Translations under genes and position numbers: made by a program
Notes under the pieces: model-generated
The model's database searches: none
Told to the model about the DNA's origin: nothing
What the model saw: only the letters and a program-made list of their open reading frames with translations
Assembly: GCF_023208015.1 (NCBI RefSeq)
Contig: NZ_CP051627.1
Location: 3,702,422-3,766,421, forward strand
Length of the DNA stretch: 64,000 bases
Source of the DNA: Thermobifida alba
GTDB taxonomy: Bacteria; Actinomycetota; Actinomycetes; Streptosporangiales; Streptosporangiaceae
Reading direction: 5' to 3'
Shown: positions 16,866-24,733 of the stretch, in pieces
Numbering within the stretch: position 1 is the stretch's first letter
Layout of the letters: each line of letters starts with the position of its first letter

Positions 16866-17113
16866 CCACCCCCCGCCGAGTCGGCCAGGCGGGAGCGGGC
16901 CGCGTCGAGCTGGGCCCGGGCGATCGCCGCCACCTCCACCGCCTCAGGGTCGAAGGAGTGCACGGCGATCCGGGACAGCAGGTCCGCCTTGCGCTCGAAG
17001 AACACCACGTCCTCGGCCGGAGTCGACGGGACGCGGTTCGTGGAGCGTTCACGGACCAGGGCCAGGAACTCGGAGATCTCCCGGGGTGAGACGGGAGGCG
17101 GCTGGTCAGCCAT
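16859..17113 (-). CDS. Small AICE protein, function unknown
   Basis: The ATG at 17113 (MADQPPPVSPREISEFL) gives an 84-residue soluble, helical, acidic protein. GTG 17125 would add four residues. Its end overlaps the traB start by 7 bp, so it is translationally coupled to the translocase. Charged helices FLALVRERSTNR and AEDVVFFERKADLLSRIA dominate. Comparable small genes precede traB in many AICEs, but I do not recognise a domain. Confidence 0.65.
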   Translation of the reverse strand: MADQPPPVSPREISEFLALVRERSTNRVPSTPAEDVVFFERKADLLSRIAVHSFDPEAVEVAAIARAQLDAARSRLADSAGGGC

Positions 17114-17228
17114 AATCAGACACACCTCTTCTGTGGTTCATCGGTTGGCAAGCCGAACGGAAATACGGAGGGGTTGAAGGGGCGGCTCGGTGTTGCAGCA
17201 CCAGGCCGCCCCGCTTGCTTGTCAGGAG

Positions 17229-17630
17229 CTAGGCGGCGTCCTTGGCCGCACCACGGCGCGCACCAGCGCCGGGAGCCTTCAGGCCGCGCGCCCGCAGCGA
17301 GTAGGCCACCCGAGGCCGGCGCCCGTTGTCGTCCACGTAGGGCATGACCGACATGCCCTCGAACTCCACCGGCCGGAACGGCAGCCCCGCCACCTCATCG
17401 GGCAGGGTCGGGCAGACCTCGGCCGCCACCTTGACCTTCACCGACTTGGCCTTGCCCCGCGCGTTGGGGTCGGCGTCGATCACCTCCACCGCCCACAACG
17501 GCAACCCGGTCTCCCGGTCCACCTCCGGCCGCTTGGTCTCGAAGTTCGTCACCGCCTCCACCCCCAACGCGAACGCCCCATGCGGAAACACCGTCCCGAA
17601 CTCCACCGGCAACGCACCCTGAATCGCCAT
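17229..17630 (-). CDS. Conserved AICE protein, function unknown
   Basis: This 133-residue beta-rich protein is without membrane segments. It reads MAIQGALPVEFGTVFPHG at the start and later VSVMPYVDDNGRRPRVAYSLRARG-like text, ending in an Ala/Arg/Lys-rich tail. Proteins of this type sit next to traB in many AICEs and linear-plasmid transfer regions. It is the first gene downstream of the large inverted repeat at 17657-17740, so it probably heads the traB-rep-int transcript and is controlled there. GGAGAGGTG lies upstream of the ATG. Function is unknown. Confidence 0.7.
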   Translation of the reverse strand: MAIQGALPVEFGTVFPHGAFALGVEAVTNFETKRPEVDRETGLPLWAVEVIDADPNARGKAKSVKVKVAAEVCPTLPDEVAGLPFRPVEFEGMSVMPYVDDNGRRPRVAYSLRARGLKAPGAGARRGAAKDAA

Positions 17631-17656
17631 CTAGCAGCACCTCTCCAGGACATCCA

Positions 17657-17740
17657 CTCGATCACTTAGCCACTTGTTTGACTAAGTTGAAGCCAGGATA
17701 GCCCGCCCAACTTGACCAAACAAGTGGCTAAGTGATCGAG
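17657..17740. promoter_or_regulatory. 24-bp perfect inverted repeat, operator region for the second GntR regulator
   Basis: Positions 17657-17680 and 17717-17740 are exact reverse complements (24 bp). Inside the arms lie AAGTTG (17684-17689) and CAACTT (17708-17713). The motif AACTTGACCAAAC (17709-17721) recurs exactly, inverted, at 18512-18524 upstream of the GntR gene. The region lies between that gene and the transfer/replication operon starting at 17630. It is AT-rich relative to the element. Confidence 0.75.
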
Positions 17741-17752
17741 CTTCCCTGGCCC

Positions 17753-18493
17753 CTACACAGCCGAGTAGGAGTCTTCCAGTTCATGCAGGTCACCGGGGAG
17801 AACTACTTCGGCGACGGCAAGCACTTCTCCCGAGGTGTCCACTATCCGCGCGACGATCCCGAGCACTGGGGTCCCCTTTTCGAGTCCGAGGAGTTCATTC
17901 TCCTCATCGGTGGCCAGTCGTGCGCTGAGCCGCTCGAAGACCAGTGAAGGACGGAGTTGCTTGACACGCTGGATGTGTTCACGGGCACCGATGCTGATCG
18001 GGGTGGGGTCCCCAAGGTCCGTTCCTTCTGCCACGTCCAGAGGAAACCACAGCGTCACCAACTCGCTTGGTTCGTCGTCGACGAGCACCAAGCGCCGCCG
18101 CATGATCGCCGGAGCGTTCTCGGGTAGGCCGATCGTCTCAGCGATGGTCGCGGGAACGGACATCCGTCCCGCACAGACGATCTGGTCGCTCTTGGAGTTC
18201 TCCGGAGCTTCAAAGGCACTCGCCCCGGCATGCGAACGTTCGACAGCCTGGTGAGGAACGCCCTTGACGAACGAACCGCGCCCGTGTTCGCGTTCGATCC
18301 ATCCCTGCATGCTGAGGATCTGGAGAGCACGAACAACCGTAGACCGACCCGCGCCGAACTCACGCACCAAACGCGTCTCGGAGGGCAGCTTCTCGCCCAC
18401 CGGGTAGGTACCGTCTTCGATCCGCTCTTGGAGCGTTCGGACGATCTGCGCGTATTTAGGAGGCGTAAACTCCAGACCTGACATGTTGACCAT
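17753..18493 (-). CDS. GntR-family regulator (HutC/UTRA type) of the AICE
   Basis: An N-terminal winged HTH (YAQIVRTLQERIEDGTYPVGEKLPSETRLVREFGAGRSTVVRALQIL) is followed by a UTRA ligand-binding domain (about residues 90-240, ending LAVAEVVLPGDLHELEDS). It lies directly upstream of the 24-bp inverted repeat controlling the traB-rep-int transcript and shares an operator motif with its own promoter, so autoregulation is likely. The start may be ATG 18493 or ATG 18484; neither has a strong ribosome site. It is a second repressor beside the KorSA-like one at 19404. The two probably divide control between replication/transfer and the small-gene operon. Confidence 0.87.
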   Translation of the reverse strand: MVNMSGLEFTPPKYAQIVRTLQERIEDGTYPVGEKLPSETRLVREFGAGRSTVVRALQILSMQGWIEREHGRGSFVKGVPHQAVERSHAGASAFEAPENSKSDQIVCAGRMSVPATIAETIGLPENAPAIMRRRLVLVDDEPSELVTLWFPLDVAEGTDLGDPTPISIGAREHIQRVKQLRPSLVFERLSARLATDEENELLGLEKGTPVLGIVARIVDTSGEVLAVAEVVLPGDLHELEDSYSAV

Positions 18494-18511
18494 CCGGTTG
18501 GTCCATCGCTC

Positions 18512-18524
18512 GTTTGGTCAAGTT
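18512..18524. promoter_or_regulatory. Shared GntR operator motif upstream of the second regulator
   Basis: GTTTGGTCAAGTT is the exact reverse complement of 17709-17721. It lies 19 bp upstream of the GntR start at 18493. A related AACTTGATCCAAG follows at about 18533. This is consistent with autoregulation. Confidence 0.6.
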
Positions 18525-18590
18525 TACCTGCGAACTTGATCCAAGTTGATCTAACCCACTCGCGTTTATGACTCTGTGCCTCGACAAGCG

Positions 18591-18968
18591 TCAGAGGGCT
18601 TGCCAGTCCACCGCGCGTTCCACCGTGTAGACCTGCAGACTGTCCACAGTAGCCCCGCAGGTCGCGCGCCGTTCCATGTCGACCAAGGCACGAGCGACCA
18701 GCACCGCATCATCACGTGCTGCTTCGTCACCAGACGACAGGATCGGAGAGACAACCTGGCGGACGTGGTAGCACGACGCTCCGTCGACTTCGTGCCACAA
18801 GCCCACGATGTAGGTCGCCCTGAGCCGTCGTAAGGCTATGGCCTTGGGCAAGGCGCACTGATAACGCCTGACCACACGTTCACCGTTCGACTGGGTGAAC
18901 TCCGCCTCGTAGGTGATGGATCGCCAGTCCTCAGCGACGACACGAACCCGCGCTTCCCCTGGACGCAT
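18591..18968 (-). CDS. Hypothetical AICE protein
   Basis: This is a 125-residue soluble protein. It reads VRVVAEDWRSITYEAEFTQ at the N-terminus and RYQCALPKAIALRRLRATY in the middle. It contains three Cys residues, not arranged as a metal site. GGGGGGA precedes the ATG at 18968. It lies between the CxxCxGxG gene (76 bp upstream) and the second GntR gene (98 bp downstream), all on the minus strand. I do not recognise the family. Confidence 0.6.
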   Translation of the reverse strand: MRPGEARVRVVAEDWRSITYEAEFTQSNGERVVRRYQCALPKAIALRRLRATYIVGLWHEVDGASCYHVRQVVSPILSSGDEAARDDAVLVARALVDMERRATCGATVDSLQVYTVERAVDWQAL

Positions 18969-19044
18969 TCATTCCCCCCGACAACTCCGGTCTTGGCTCT
19001 GAGGCCCATACCTGGTCACGACTGAGGAAGTTGGGCGATCCCCG

Positions 19045-19299
19045 TCACCGCAACACACCCTTTCCTCGACACGCGGAGCAAGAGACGACGCGCGTCAACG
19101 GCTTGCGGGTGGTGGACGAACGTACGACGACCAGTCGTCGAGGGCGGACGGTCTTCCAGCCACGACCCCGGCAGGCCCGGCAGTGTTGCGGAGCGGAGGC
19201 AGTCACGGAATTGCTCCTCGGGGGACTGTGGTGGTGCCCTTTGCCAAGGGATCGAGGGCACCACCACACCAGCAAACCCAGAAAGCAGCTCATCAACAT
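19045..19299 (-). CDS. Small CxxCxGxG zinc-finger-like AICE protein
   Basis: This 84-residue protein has two DnaJ-type zinc motifs, HCRACRGRGWK (about residues 39-49) and SCSACRGKGVLR at the very C-terminus, joined by a basic linker. Such small CxxCxGxG proteins are common in the transfer regions of AICEs. I preferred this frame over an overlapping one (19016-19312) that lacks any motif. The start (ATG 19299 or 19293) has no clear ribosome site. The KorSA-like operators 19315-19366 lie immediately upstream, so it is probably the first gene of a repressed transcript. Confidence 0.65.
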   Translation of the reverse strand: MLMSCFLGLLVWWCPRSLGKGHHHSPPRSNSVTASAPQHCRACRGRGWKTVRPRRLVVVRSSTTRKPLTRVVSCSACRGKGVLR

Positions 19300-19314
19300 G
19301 AGATGAGCTCATCT

Positions 19315-19366
19315 ACTCATGTACATGAGTTGCATGGACAAGGGTGCCCCACCTATGTACATAAGT
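19315..19366. promoter_or_regulatory. Two KorSA-like operators upstream of the small transfer gene
   Basis: ACTCATGTACATGAGT (19315-19330) is a perfect 16-bp palindrome. ACCTATGTACATAAGT (19351-19366) is a near copy with the same ATGTACAT core, 36 bp centre to centre. A further perfect 12-bp palindrome, GATGAGCTCATC, sits at 19302-19313. A 13/16 match occurs at the divergent regulator/Nudix promoter (20204-20219). Confidence 0.75.
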
Positions 19367-19403
19367 CAATCCTCCTGAGGGGAAGGAGAAGAGAACCCGC
19401 CGG

Positions 19404-20183
19404 TTAGTCCGTCGCAGGAATCCGGTAGTCGAGCACGAACTGATCAGCTGCCATGATCGTGTCGCAGACCTCCACCACGCGTCCTGTCGTGGTCACCGCG
19501 TTGCGGGTGAGGTGGATGACCGGGGAGCCGGGACTCAGTCTCAGCGCGGTCGCCTCCTGCTTGGTCGCGATACGCGCTCGAATGGTCTCGGTGTACTCCG
19601 CGAACTCGTGCCCGTGGTCCTCCAGTCGCGCGTAGATACCGCCGCCACCCGGATTCTCCTCGAACAGCTCGGGGATGTCCCGAGCCACGTCCCACGGCAG
19701 ATACGACGTCGCTTCCTCGGTCGGGGTCCCGTCACTGAAGTACAGGCGGCGCCGGGCCAGTACCTTGGCCCCTTCCTCCACACCCAGGCGGTCGGCGATC
19801 TCCTGTGGAGCAGGAACCGGACCGATCGAGAGCACCTGGACTGTGGGCTTCACTCCCGCCTGTTCGGTCTCCGCGATGTAGGCGGCCTTGCCGGCCCGCC
19901 GGTGCGAACGCCGGAAGCGATCCGAGGACTTGCGTGTCACCGGAGGACGCGACTTCACAAACGAGCCCTTGCCCTGGTAGGTCACCACCAGGCCAGCCGT
20001 GCGCAGTTCTGCGACGGCCTTGCGGACCGTTCCCGAGGAGACGCCGTAACGCTCCATCAGCGCCGCCTCGCTGGGGATCTCCTCACCCGGAGCCAGACGG
20101 TCGGACTTGATCTGCTCCTCGATGTCGTCAGCGATCTGGAGGTACATCGGCTTCGCCGACCTTGCCCCTACTGTGCTCGCCAT
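19404..20183 (-). CDS. KorSA-like GntR/UTRA repressor of the AICE
   Basis: A GntR-type winged HTH (MYLQIADDIEEQIKSDRLAPGEEIPSEAALMERYGVSSGTVRKAVAELRTAGLVVTYQGKGSFV) is followed by a UTRA domain ending in VVEVCDTIMAADQFVLDYRI. Its position, divergent from a Nudix gene at the end of the element opposite int, is that of korSA in pSAM2. There KorSA represses pra and so keeps the element integrated. Only 30 bp separate its ATG (20183) from the Nudix ATG (20214), and an operator-like sequence overlaps that gap. Autoregulation and control of the 19299 transcript through the ATGTACAT palindromes are inferred. Confidence 0.88.
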   Translation of the reverse strand: MASTVGARSAKPMYLQIADDIEEQIKSDRLAPGEEIPSEAALMERYGVSSGTVRKAVAELRTAGLVVTYQGKGSFVKSRPPVTRKSSDRFRRSHRRAGKAAYIAETEQAGVKPTVQVLSIGPVPAPQEIADRLGVEEGAKVLARRRLYFSDGTPTEEATSYLPWDVARDIPELFEENPGGGGIYARLEDHGHEFAEYTETIRARIATKQEATALRLSPGSPVIHLTRNAVTTTGRVVEVCDTIMAADQFVLDYRIPATD

Positions 20184-20203
20184 AGTCCTTGGGTACCTCC
20201 TAT

Positions 20204-20219
20204 GCTCCTGTACATGGGT
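20204..20219. promoter_or_regulatory. Third KorSA-like operator, at the divergent promoter
   Basis: GCTCCTGTACATGGGT matches the 19315-19330 palindrome at 13 of 16 positions and overlaps the Nudix ATG (20214). This is a suitable place to repress both korSA and the Nudix gene. Confidence 0.6.
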
Positions 20220-20669
20220 AACAGCACCGGAGAGGCCCCGTCAACGCCGCTGCATTCAGTGTCAGTGGCGGGAGCCGTCATCCGAGACGACGGGCGGTTT
20301 CTGGCCATCCGCCGCCGGGACAACGGAACGTGGGAACTTCCCGGCGGCGTCCTGGAGCTGGACGAGACCCCCGAGGACGGCGTCGTCCGCGAAGTGCGGG
20401 AAGAGACTGGCGTCCTGGTGAAAGTGGACCGCCTGACCGGCGTCTACAAGAACATGGCTCGCGGAATCGTCGCCCTGGTCTTCCGCTGCCACCCCTCCGG
20501 AGGCCGGGAGCACCCTTCCTCGGAGTCGACCGCCGTCGCCTGGCTCACCCCCGAAGAAGTGAAGGAACGGATGACCGAGGTCTACTCGGTCCGCCTCCTC
20601 GACGCCCTGGACAGCGACGCACCCCACGTCCGCGCCCACGACGGCAAACACCTCCACCGAGCACGCTAG
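20214..20669 (+). CDS. Nudix hydrolase, Pif-like (AICE immunity factor)
   Basis: The 151-residue protein has a Nudix fold with the box GGVLELDETPEDGVVREVREETGV (G-x5-E-x7-REVREETG), all metal ligands present. In pSAM2 the Pif protein carries a Nudix motif, is encoded beside korSA, and blocks redundant transfer between donors. The same position here, and the only plus-strand gene of the element, suggest a Pif homologue; this is inference from context. ATG 20214 lacks a clear ribosome site. ATG 20202 would add four residues. Confidence 0.85.
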   Translation: MGNSTGEAPSTPLHSVSVAGAVIRDDGRFLAIRRRDNGTWELPGGVLELDETPEDGVVREVREETGVLVKVDRLTGVYKNMARGIVALVFRCHPSGGREHPSSESTAVAWLTPEEVKERMTEVYSVRLLDALDSDAPHVRAHDGKHLHRAR

Positions 20670-21160
20670 TCAGAGACTTCGCCTTCCGGCATCGACTGCC
20701 GAATCTGGCTGTATGGGATCAAGGCGACGGCGCTGCGCGCCGTCGCGGCGTCTGGGGGTGGCCCCGGCTGCGGGCTGCCGCCCGGTCCGGGGCCACCCCC
20801 AGACGGCTCCTGATTCCGCTTGCCGCAGGCGACCGCCCACCGGCCGTAGTCACCGAGCCGTGGTTCCTGACGTCCTCGGTTCCCGTGGCACTCGATCGCG
20901 CGACTCTGCCTGTCTGTGGCTGAGGACTCCGGCGCGATCGAGCACCACGACCGAGGACCGTGGTCGCCCGCCGCTGTGGTTGCCGAAATCCCGGGTGGCG
21001 CAGGGCTGACCCGATCCCGTAGCGTCGCCGCCCCCGTGCTAACACGGCTGCTAACAACGGCTCCGAACAGGGCTGGACAGCTCCGGAATCATCGCCCTCC
21101 CTGAAAGGCGTCCACCCAGCTCAGACACCGTTTCTGGACCTCCACGGACATCCCGCACAC
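20670..21160. other. Structured non-coding right end of the AICE
   Basis: These 490 bp hold no convincing gene. They contain hairpins in series: a 9-bp stem (20724-20732/20738-20746), a perfect 19-bp stem (20749-20767/20787-20805), and a longer imperfect inverted repeat (about 20875-20960) centred on CTCGATCGCGC/GCGCGATCGAG (20891-20901/20932-20942). Such a cluster would suit a single-strand origin or a transfer locus. I see no tandem 8-mers typical of a TraB recognition site. Confidence 0.6.
21037..21055. promoter_or_regulatory. Paired TGCTAAC repeats, right end of element
   Basis: TGCTAAC occurs at 21037-21043 and 21049-21055, again 12 bp apart and in the same orientation as the left-end pair (12294-12312). 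It lies 106 bp from attR. It is a probable arm-type binding site for Int or Xis. Confidence 0.6.
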
Positions 21161-21205
21161 GACTACGGATCAGAAGGTTGGGGGTTCGAGTCCCTCCGAG
21201 TGCGC
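21161..21205 (+). mobile_element. attR, 45-bp copy of the tRNA-Arg 3' half
   Basis: This is an exact copy of 12209-12253. The upstream half of the tRNA is absent here, so this is not a second tRNA gene but the right junction of the element. Confidence 0.95.
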
Positions 21206-21293
21206 CAGCTGAGACCAGCAAGATCAAGGCCCTGACCTGCGGGAACGCAGCGACAGGGCCTTTGTCGTGGGTGCGGGACAGGAAGCGCACGGT

Positions 21294-21347
21294 GATCTTG
21301 TCCCTGGTGCCCTTTTCGGCTTCCCCGATGGCACTGAGGACAAGATC
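21294..21347. repeat. Dispersed hairpin element, copy A
   Basis: Imperfect arms GATCTTGTCCCTGGTGCC (21294-21311) and GGCACTGAGGACAAGATC (21330-21347) flank a CTTTTCGG-type loop. About 53 bp align with 45040-45090 at roughly 77% identity, and the stem differences are partly compensatory. On the minus strand both copies also encode a similar peptide, LV..AIG..E.G.RD.I. Confidence 0.55.
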
Positions 21348-21396
21348 ATCGGACCAGCGTGCACCGGCCCCGCACCGACCCCCTAGGCTGGGGGCC

Positions 21397-21592
21397 GCGG
21401 TGGTTCGCCCTGTCCGCCAGACAGGAGCGTCGCAAGAGGGAACCCGGTGGGATTCCGGGACTGCCCCGCAGCGGTGAGCGGGAACGACCGCCGTCACACG
21501 CACTGGGCCCGGGGAAACGGGTCTGGGAAGCGACGGCCAGTAGGCGCCTCGTACCACGAGGTGTGCCCGCAAGTCCGAAGACCTGCCACTGC
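21397..21592 (+). ncRNA. Cobalamin (B12) riboswitch of metE
   Basis: Conserved segments appear in order: GGTGGTTCGCC, AAGAGGGAACCCGGTG, TTCCGGGACTGCCCCGCAGC and GGTGAGCGGGAACGA. CACTGG, GGGAAG, AGTAGG and finally GCCCGCAAGTCCGAAGACC then follow. This matches the class-I cobalamin riboswitch core. The expression platform probably includes the hairpin GGACGTAC-CCCC-GTACGTCC (21662-21681) and the region before the metE GTG. It should shut metE off when B12 supports MetH. Confidence 0.95.
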
Positions 21593-21755
21593 CCGCGCAC
21601 GGACCGCCGTGTGCGGAAGTTTCGGTGACTCCGAGGGCGGGTCGGCGTACACACGAGCGGAGGACGTACCCCCGTACGTCCGCCCCGCAGACCTTTCCTT
21701 CGTGCCTCCCCCGTCCCGGGGTCGCCGCCGAGAGCAGCTCGCGAAGGAGAGTGCT

Positions 21756-24074
21756 GTGACAGCCAAGGCCACGGCAGCGGCGGCACGCGCCACCGTGTAC
21801 GGCTACCCCCGCCAGGGGCCGAACCGGGAACTGAAGAGGGCGGTCGAAGGCTACTGGGCGGGCCGTGTCACCGCCGGTGCGCTCCACCGCACCGCAGCGG
21901 AGATCCGCCGCGCCAACTGGCGGCAACTGGCCGAAGCCGGTGTCCACGAGGTCCCCACCGGCGACTTCTCGTACTACGACCACGTGCTGGACACCACCGT
22001 CATGGTCGGTGCGGTCCCCCGGCGCCACCGCGCCGCCGTGGCCGCCGACCCGCTGGACGGCTACTTCGCGATGGCCCGGGGCAGCCAGGACGCGGCACCG
22101 CTGGAGATGACCAAGTGGTTCGACACCAACTACCACTACCTGGTGCCGGAACTGGGCCCCGACACGGTCTTCACCGCTGATTCCACCCGGCAGGTCGCCG
22201 AATTCGCCGAGGCCCGGGAGTTGGGGCTCACCGCCCGTCCCGTCCTGGTCGGCCCGGTCACCTACCTGCTCCTCGCCAAGCCCGGGCCGGACGTCGCCGC
22301 GGGCTTCGCCCCGCTGAGCCTCCTGGACCGGCTGCTTCCCGTCTACGCGGAGGTGCTCGCCGACCTGCGGGCCGCGGGCGCCGAGTGGGTGCAACTGGAC
22401 GAGCCCGCCCTCGTCCAGGACCGGTCCCCGGCCGAACTGGACGCCGCCGCGGCAGCCTACCGCATGCTGGGCGAACTCTCCGACCGGCCGAAACTGCTGG
22501 TCGCCTCGTACTTCGACCGGCTCGGGGAGGCGCTTCCGGTCCTCGCCGCCTCCCCGGTAGAGGGCCTGGCCGTGGACTTCACCGGCCCCGCGGCAGCCAA
22601 CCTCGACGGCCTCGCCGCGATCGGCGGACTGCCCGGCAAACGCCTGGTCGCGGGCGTCGTCGACGGCCGCAACGTGTGGGTCGACAACCTGGAGAAGTCG
22701 CTGGCCACGCTGGCCACGCTCCTCGGTCTGGCCGACCGGGTGGACGTGGCCGCCTCCTGCTCCCTGCTGCACGTCCCGCTCGACGTCTCGGCGGAGCACG
22801 GCATCGACCCGCAGATCGCCCGCTGGCTGGCCTTCGCCCGGCAGAAGACCAGAGAGGTCGTCGTCCTGGCCCGGGGCCTGTCCCACGGCACCGGAGCCGT
22901 CGCCGGGGAACTCGCCGCCAACCGCGCCCATCTGGCCTCCCGTGCGGCCTCACCCGTCACCCGCGATCCAGCCGTCCGCGCCCGCTGTGCCGCTGTCACC
23001 GAAGCCACCGCGCGCCGCACCCAGCCGTACCCCGAACGGGCCGCGGCCCAGCGCGACCGCCTGAAGCTGCCGCCGCTGCCCACGACCACGATCGGCTCCT
23101 TCCCGCAGACCGCCGAACTGCGCTCCGCGCGGGCGGACCTGCGGGCCGGGCGGATCGACACGGCGGCCTACGAGCAGCGCATCGCCGACGAGATCCGCGC
23201 GGTGGTCGCCTTCCAGGAGGAGGTCGGACTGGACGTCCTGGTGCACGGCGAACCCGAACGCAACGACATGGTGCAGTACTTCGCCGAGCAGCTCACCGGC
23301 TACCTGACCACCCAGCACGGCTGGGTCCAGTCGTACGGCACCCGCTACGTCCGCCCGCCGATCCTCGTCGGCGACGTCTCCCGCAGCGCTCCGATGACCG
23401 TGCGCTGGACGACGTACGCCCAGTCGCTCACCGACCGCCCGGTCAAGGGCATGCTCACCGGACCGGTGACGATGCTCGCCTGGTCCTTCGTCCGCGACGA
23501 CCAGCCGCTCGCGGAGACCGCCCGCCAGGTCGCGCTGGCCCTGCGGGACGAGGTCGCCGACCTGGAAGCGGCGGGCGCCGCGGTGATCCAGGTCGACGAA
23601 CCCGCGCTGCGGGAGGCACTGCCGCTGCGCGGCGCCGACCGTCCGGCCTACCTCGCCTGGGCCACCGAGGCGTTCCGGATCGCTACCAGCGCGGTCCGCC
23701 CCGACACCCAGATCCACACCCACATGTGCTACGCCGAGTTCGGCGACGTCGTCGAAGCCATCGACGCCCTGGACGCCGACGTCATCAGCCTGGAGGCGGC
23801 CCGCTCCCACATGCGGATCGCCGACGAGCTCGCCTCGTACGGCTACCCGCGCGAGGCCGGTCCCGGGGTGTACGACATCCACTCCCCGCGGGTGCCGGAC
23901 ACCGCCGAGATGGCGGCTCTGCTGCGCAGGGGCCTGGAGGCGCTCCCCGCCGAACGACTGTGGGTCAACCCGGACTGCGGCCTGAAGACGCGGGACTGGC
24001 CGGAGGTCCGCGCCTCGCTGGAGAACCTGGTGACGGCGGCCCGGGAGGTCCGCTCCCCGTCGGCACGACCGTGA
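21756..24074 (+). CDS. metE: Cobalamin-independent methionine synthase
   Basis: It transfers the methyl group of 5-methyltetrahydropteroyl-polyglutamate to homocysteine, the last step of methionine synthesis. The 772-residue length is typical. The N-terminal half ([30 protein letters not shown]) and the catalytic C-terminal barrel are both complete. Zinc ligands are visible in [11 protein letters not shown] (His, Cys) and [12 protein letters not shown] (Cys). The substrate-binding stretch [10 protein letters not shown] is also present. GTG 21756 follows GAAGGAGA at proper spacing; the open frame upstream is riboswitch sequence. A 19-bp terminator hairpin closes the unit. Confidence 0.97.
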   Translation: MTAKATAAAARATVYGYPRQGPNRELKRAVEGYWAGRVTAGALHRTAAEIRRANWRQLAEAGVHEVPTGDFSYYDHVLDTTVMVGAVPRRHRAAVAADPLDGYFAMARGSQDAAPLEMTKWFDTNYHYLVPELGPDTVFTADSTRQVAEFAEARELGLTARPVLVGPVTYLLLAKPGPDVAAGFAPLSLLDRLLPVYAEVLADLRAAGAEWVQLDEPALVQDRSPAELDAAAAAYRMLGELSDRPKLLVASYFDRLGEALPVLAASPVEGLAVDFTGPAAANLDGLAAIGGLPGKRLVAGVVDGRNVWVDNLEKSLATLATLLGLADRVDVAASCSLLHVPLDVSAEHGIDPQIARWLAFARQKTREVVVLARGLSHGTGAVAGELAANRAHLASRAASPVTRDPAVRARCAAVTEATARRTQPYPERAAAQRDRLKLPPLPTTTIGSFPQTAELRSARADLRAGRIDTAAYEQRIADEIRAVVAFQEEVGLDVLVHGEPERNDMVQYFAEQLTGYLTTQHGWVQSYGTRYVRPPILVGDVSRSAPMTVRWTTYAQSLTDRPVKGMLTGPVTMLAWSFVRDDQPLAETARQVALALRDEVADLEAAGAAVIQVDEPALREALPLRGADRPAYLAWATEAFRIATSAVRPDTQIHTHMCYAEFGDVVEAIDALDADVISLEAARSHMRIADELASYGYPREAGPGVYDIHSPRVPDTAEMAALLRRGLEALPAERLWVNPDCGLKTRDWPEVRASLENLVTAAREVRSPSARP

Positions 24075-24084
24075 CGGCATGACC

Positions 24085-24130
24085 GCGGTGCCCGGGGCCG
24101 GACTTCGGAAGGTCCGGCCCCGGGCACCGC
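24085..24130 (+). terminator. Hairpin terminator after metE
   Basis: A perfect 19-bp inverted repeat occupies 24085-24103 and 24112-24130, with the loop TTCGGAAG. It lies 10 bp after the metE stop. Confidence 0.8.
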
Positions 24131-24310
24131 TCCCGACGGTCCGCTGCCCGGTCACCGCCCGGGGCCTCCGGCCGGCGGCGGTCACGCATGAACGCACGGA
24201 CCGGTGGGATCGCGGAAAAATTTCTCGACCGGTGTCGATCGGGGCGGTGCCCGTTCGACGCAGGGGGTAGAGGGACACGGACAGCGGTTCCCCCGACACC
24301 GGGAGAGACG

Positions 24311-24733
24311 ATGAAGTACATGCTCATCATGCGCGCCACCGACGAGGCCGTGCAGGCGTCCAAGGAGCGGGACTTCGAAGAGGTCATCAACGAGATGGGC
24401 GCCTACAACGAGGCGATGGTCAAGGCGGGCGTGCTGCTGGCCGGGGAGGGCCTGGCCGACGCGGCCGAGGGGGCCGTCGTCGACTTCGACGCCGAGGAGC
24501 CCCTGGTCACCGACGGGCCCTACGGCGAGACCCACGAGCTGTTCAACGGCTTCTGGATCATCCAGGCTGCCAGCCGGGAGGAGGCCGTGGAGTGGGCGAA
24601 GCGCGCCCCGCTGGGCCCCGGCACCAAGCTGGAGGTGCGGCGGGTCAACGAGATGGAGGACTTCGCCGACTACGCCGACAACGAGTACATCAAGAAGGAA
24701 GCCGGGTGGCGCCAGGAACTCAGCACCCGGTGA
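24311..24733 (+). CDS. YCII/DGPF-domain protein, partner of ECF42 sigma factor
   Basis: This is a 140-residue dimeric alpha-beta barrel protein of the YCII-related (DGPF) family. It starts MKYMLIMRATDEAV and has the family signature VTDGPYGETHELFNGFWIIQ (DGPF/DGPY motif). ATG 24311 follows GGGAGAGACG. Its stop overlaps the GTG of the sigma factor gene (GTGA), so the two are translationally coupled. One or more DGPF genes are the defining neighbours of ECF42 sigma factors and are their usual targets. The biochemical role of the DGPF protein is not established. Confidence 0.9.
   Translation: MKYMLIMRATDEAVQASKERDFEEVINEMGAYNEAMVKAGVLLAGEGLADAAEGAVVDFDAEEPLVTDGPYGETHELFNGFWIIQAASREEAVEWAKRAPLGPGTKLEVRRVNEMEDFADYADNEYIKKEAGWRQELSTR

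Larger units (their letters stand above)
12209..21205. mobile_element. pSAM2-like actinomycete integrative and conjugative element (AICE)
   Basis: This 9.0-kb element is integrated in tRNA-Arg and bounded by 45-bp direct repeats. Gene content from left to right is: integrase and xis, rolling-circle Rep, FtsK-like TraB, two small genes, GntR regulator, two small genes, KorSA-like GntR regulator, and a Nudix gene on the opposite strand. The order (int-xis-rep at one end, KorSA/Pif at the other) is that of pSAM2-type elements, which excise, replicate as circles, and transfer double-stranded DNA with a single FtsK-like translocase. The genes are intact apart from a frame problem in xis, so the element may still be mobile. 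Confidence 0.93.

Noticed and set aside
19016-19312. 98-residue frame overlapping the small AICE gene
   Set aside because: It starts inside the palindromic operator and lacks motifs, whereas the overlapping frame has two CxxCxGxG motifs.
21161-21205. Second tRNA-Arg
   Set aside because: Only the 3' 45 bp are present; acceptor 5' strand and D-arm are missing. It is attR.
21051-22931. 626-residue open frame on the minus strand across attR and the riboswitch
   Set aside because: It is antisense to metE and the cobalamin riboswitch and includes the translated tRNA fragment. Only a short piece near 21290 resembles a peptide, which is treated as a dispersed element.
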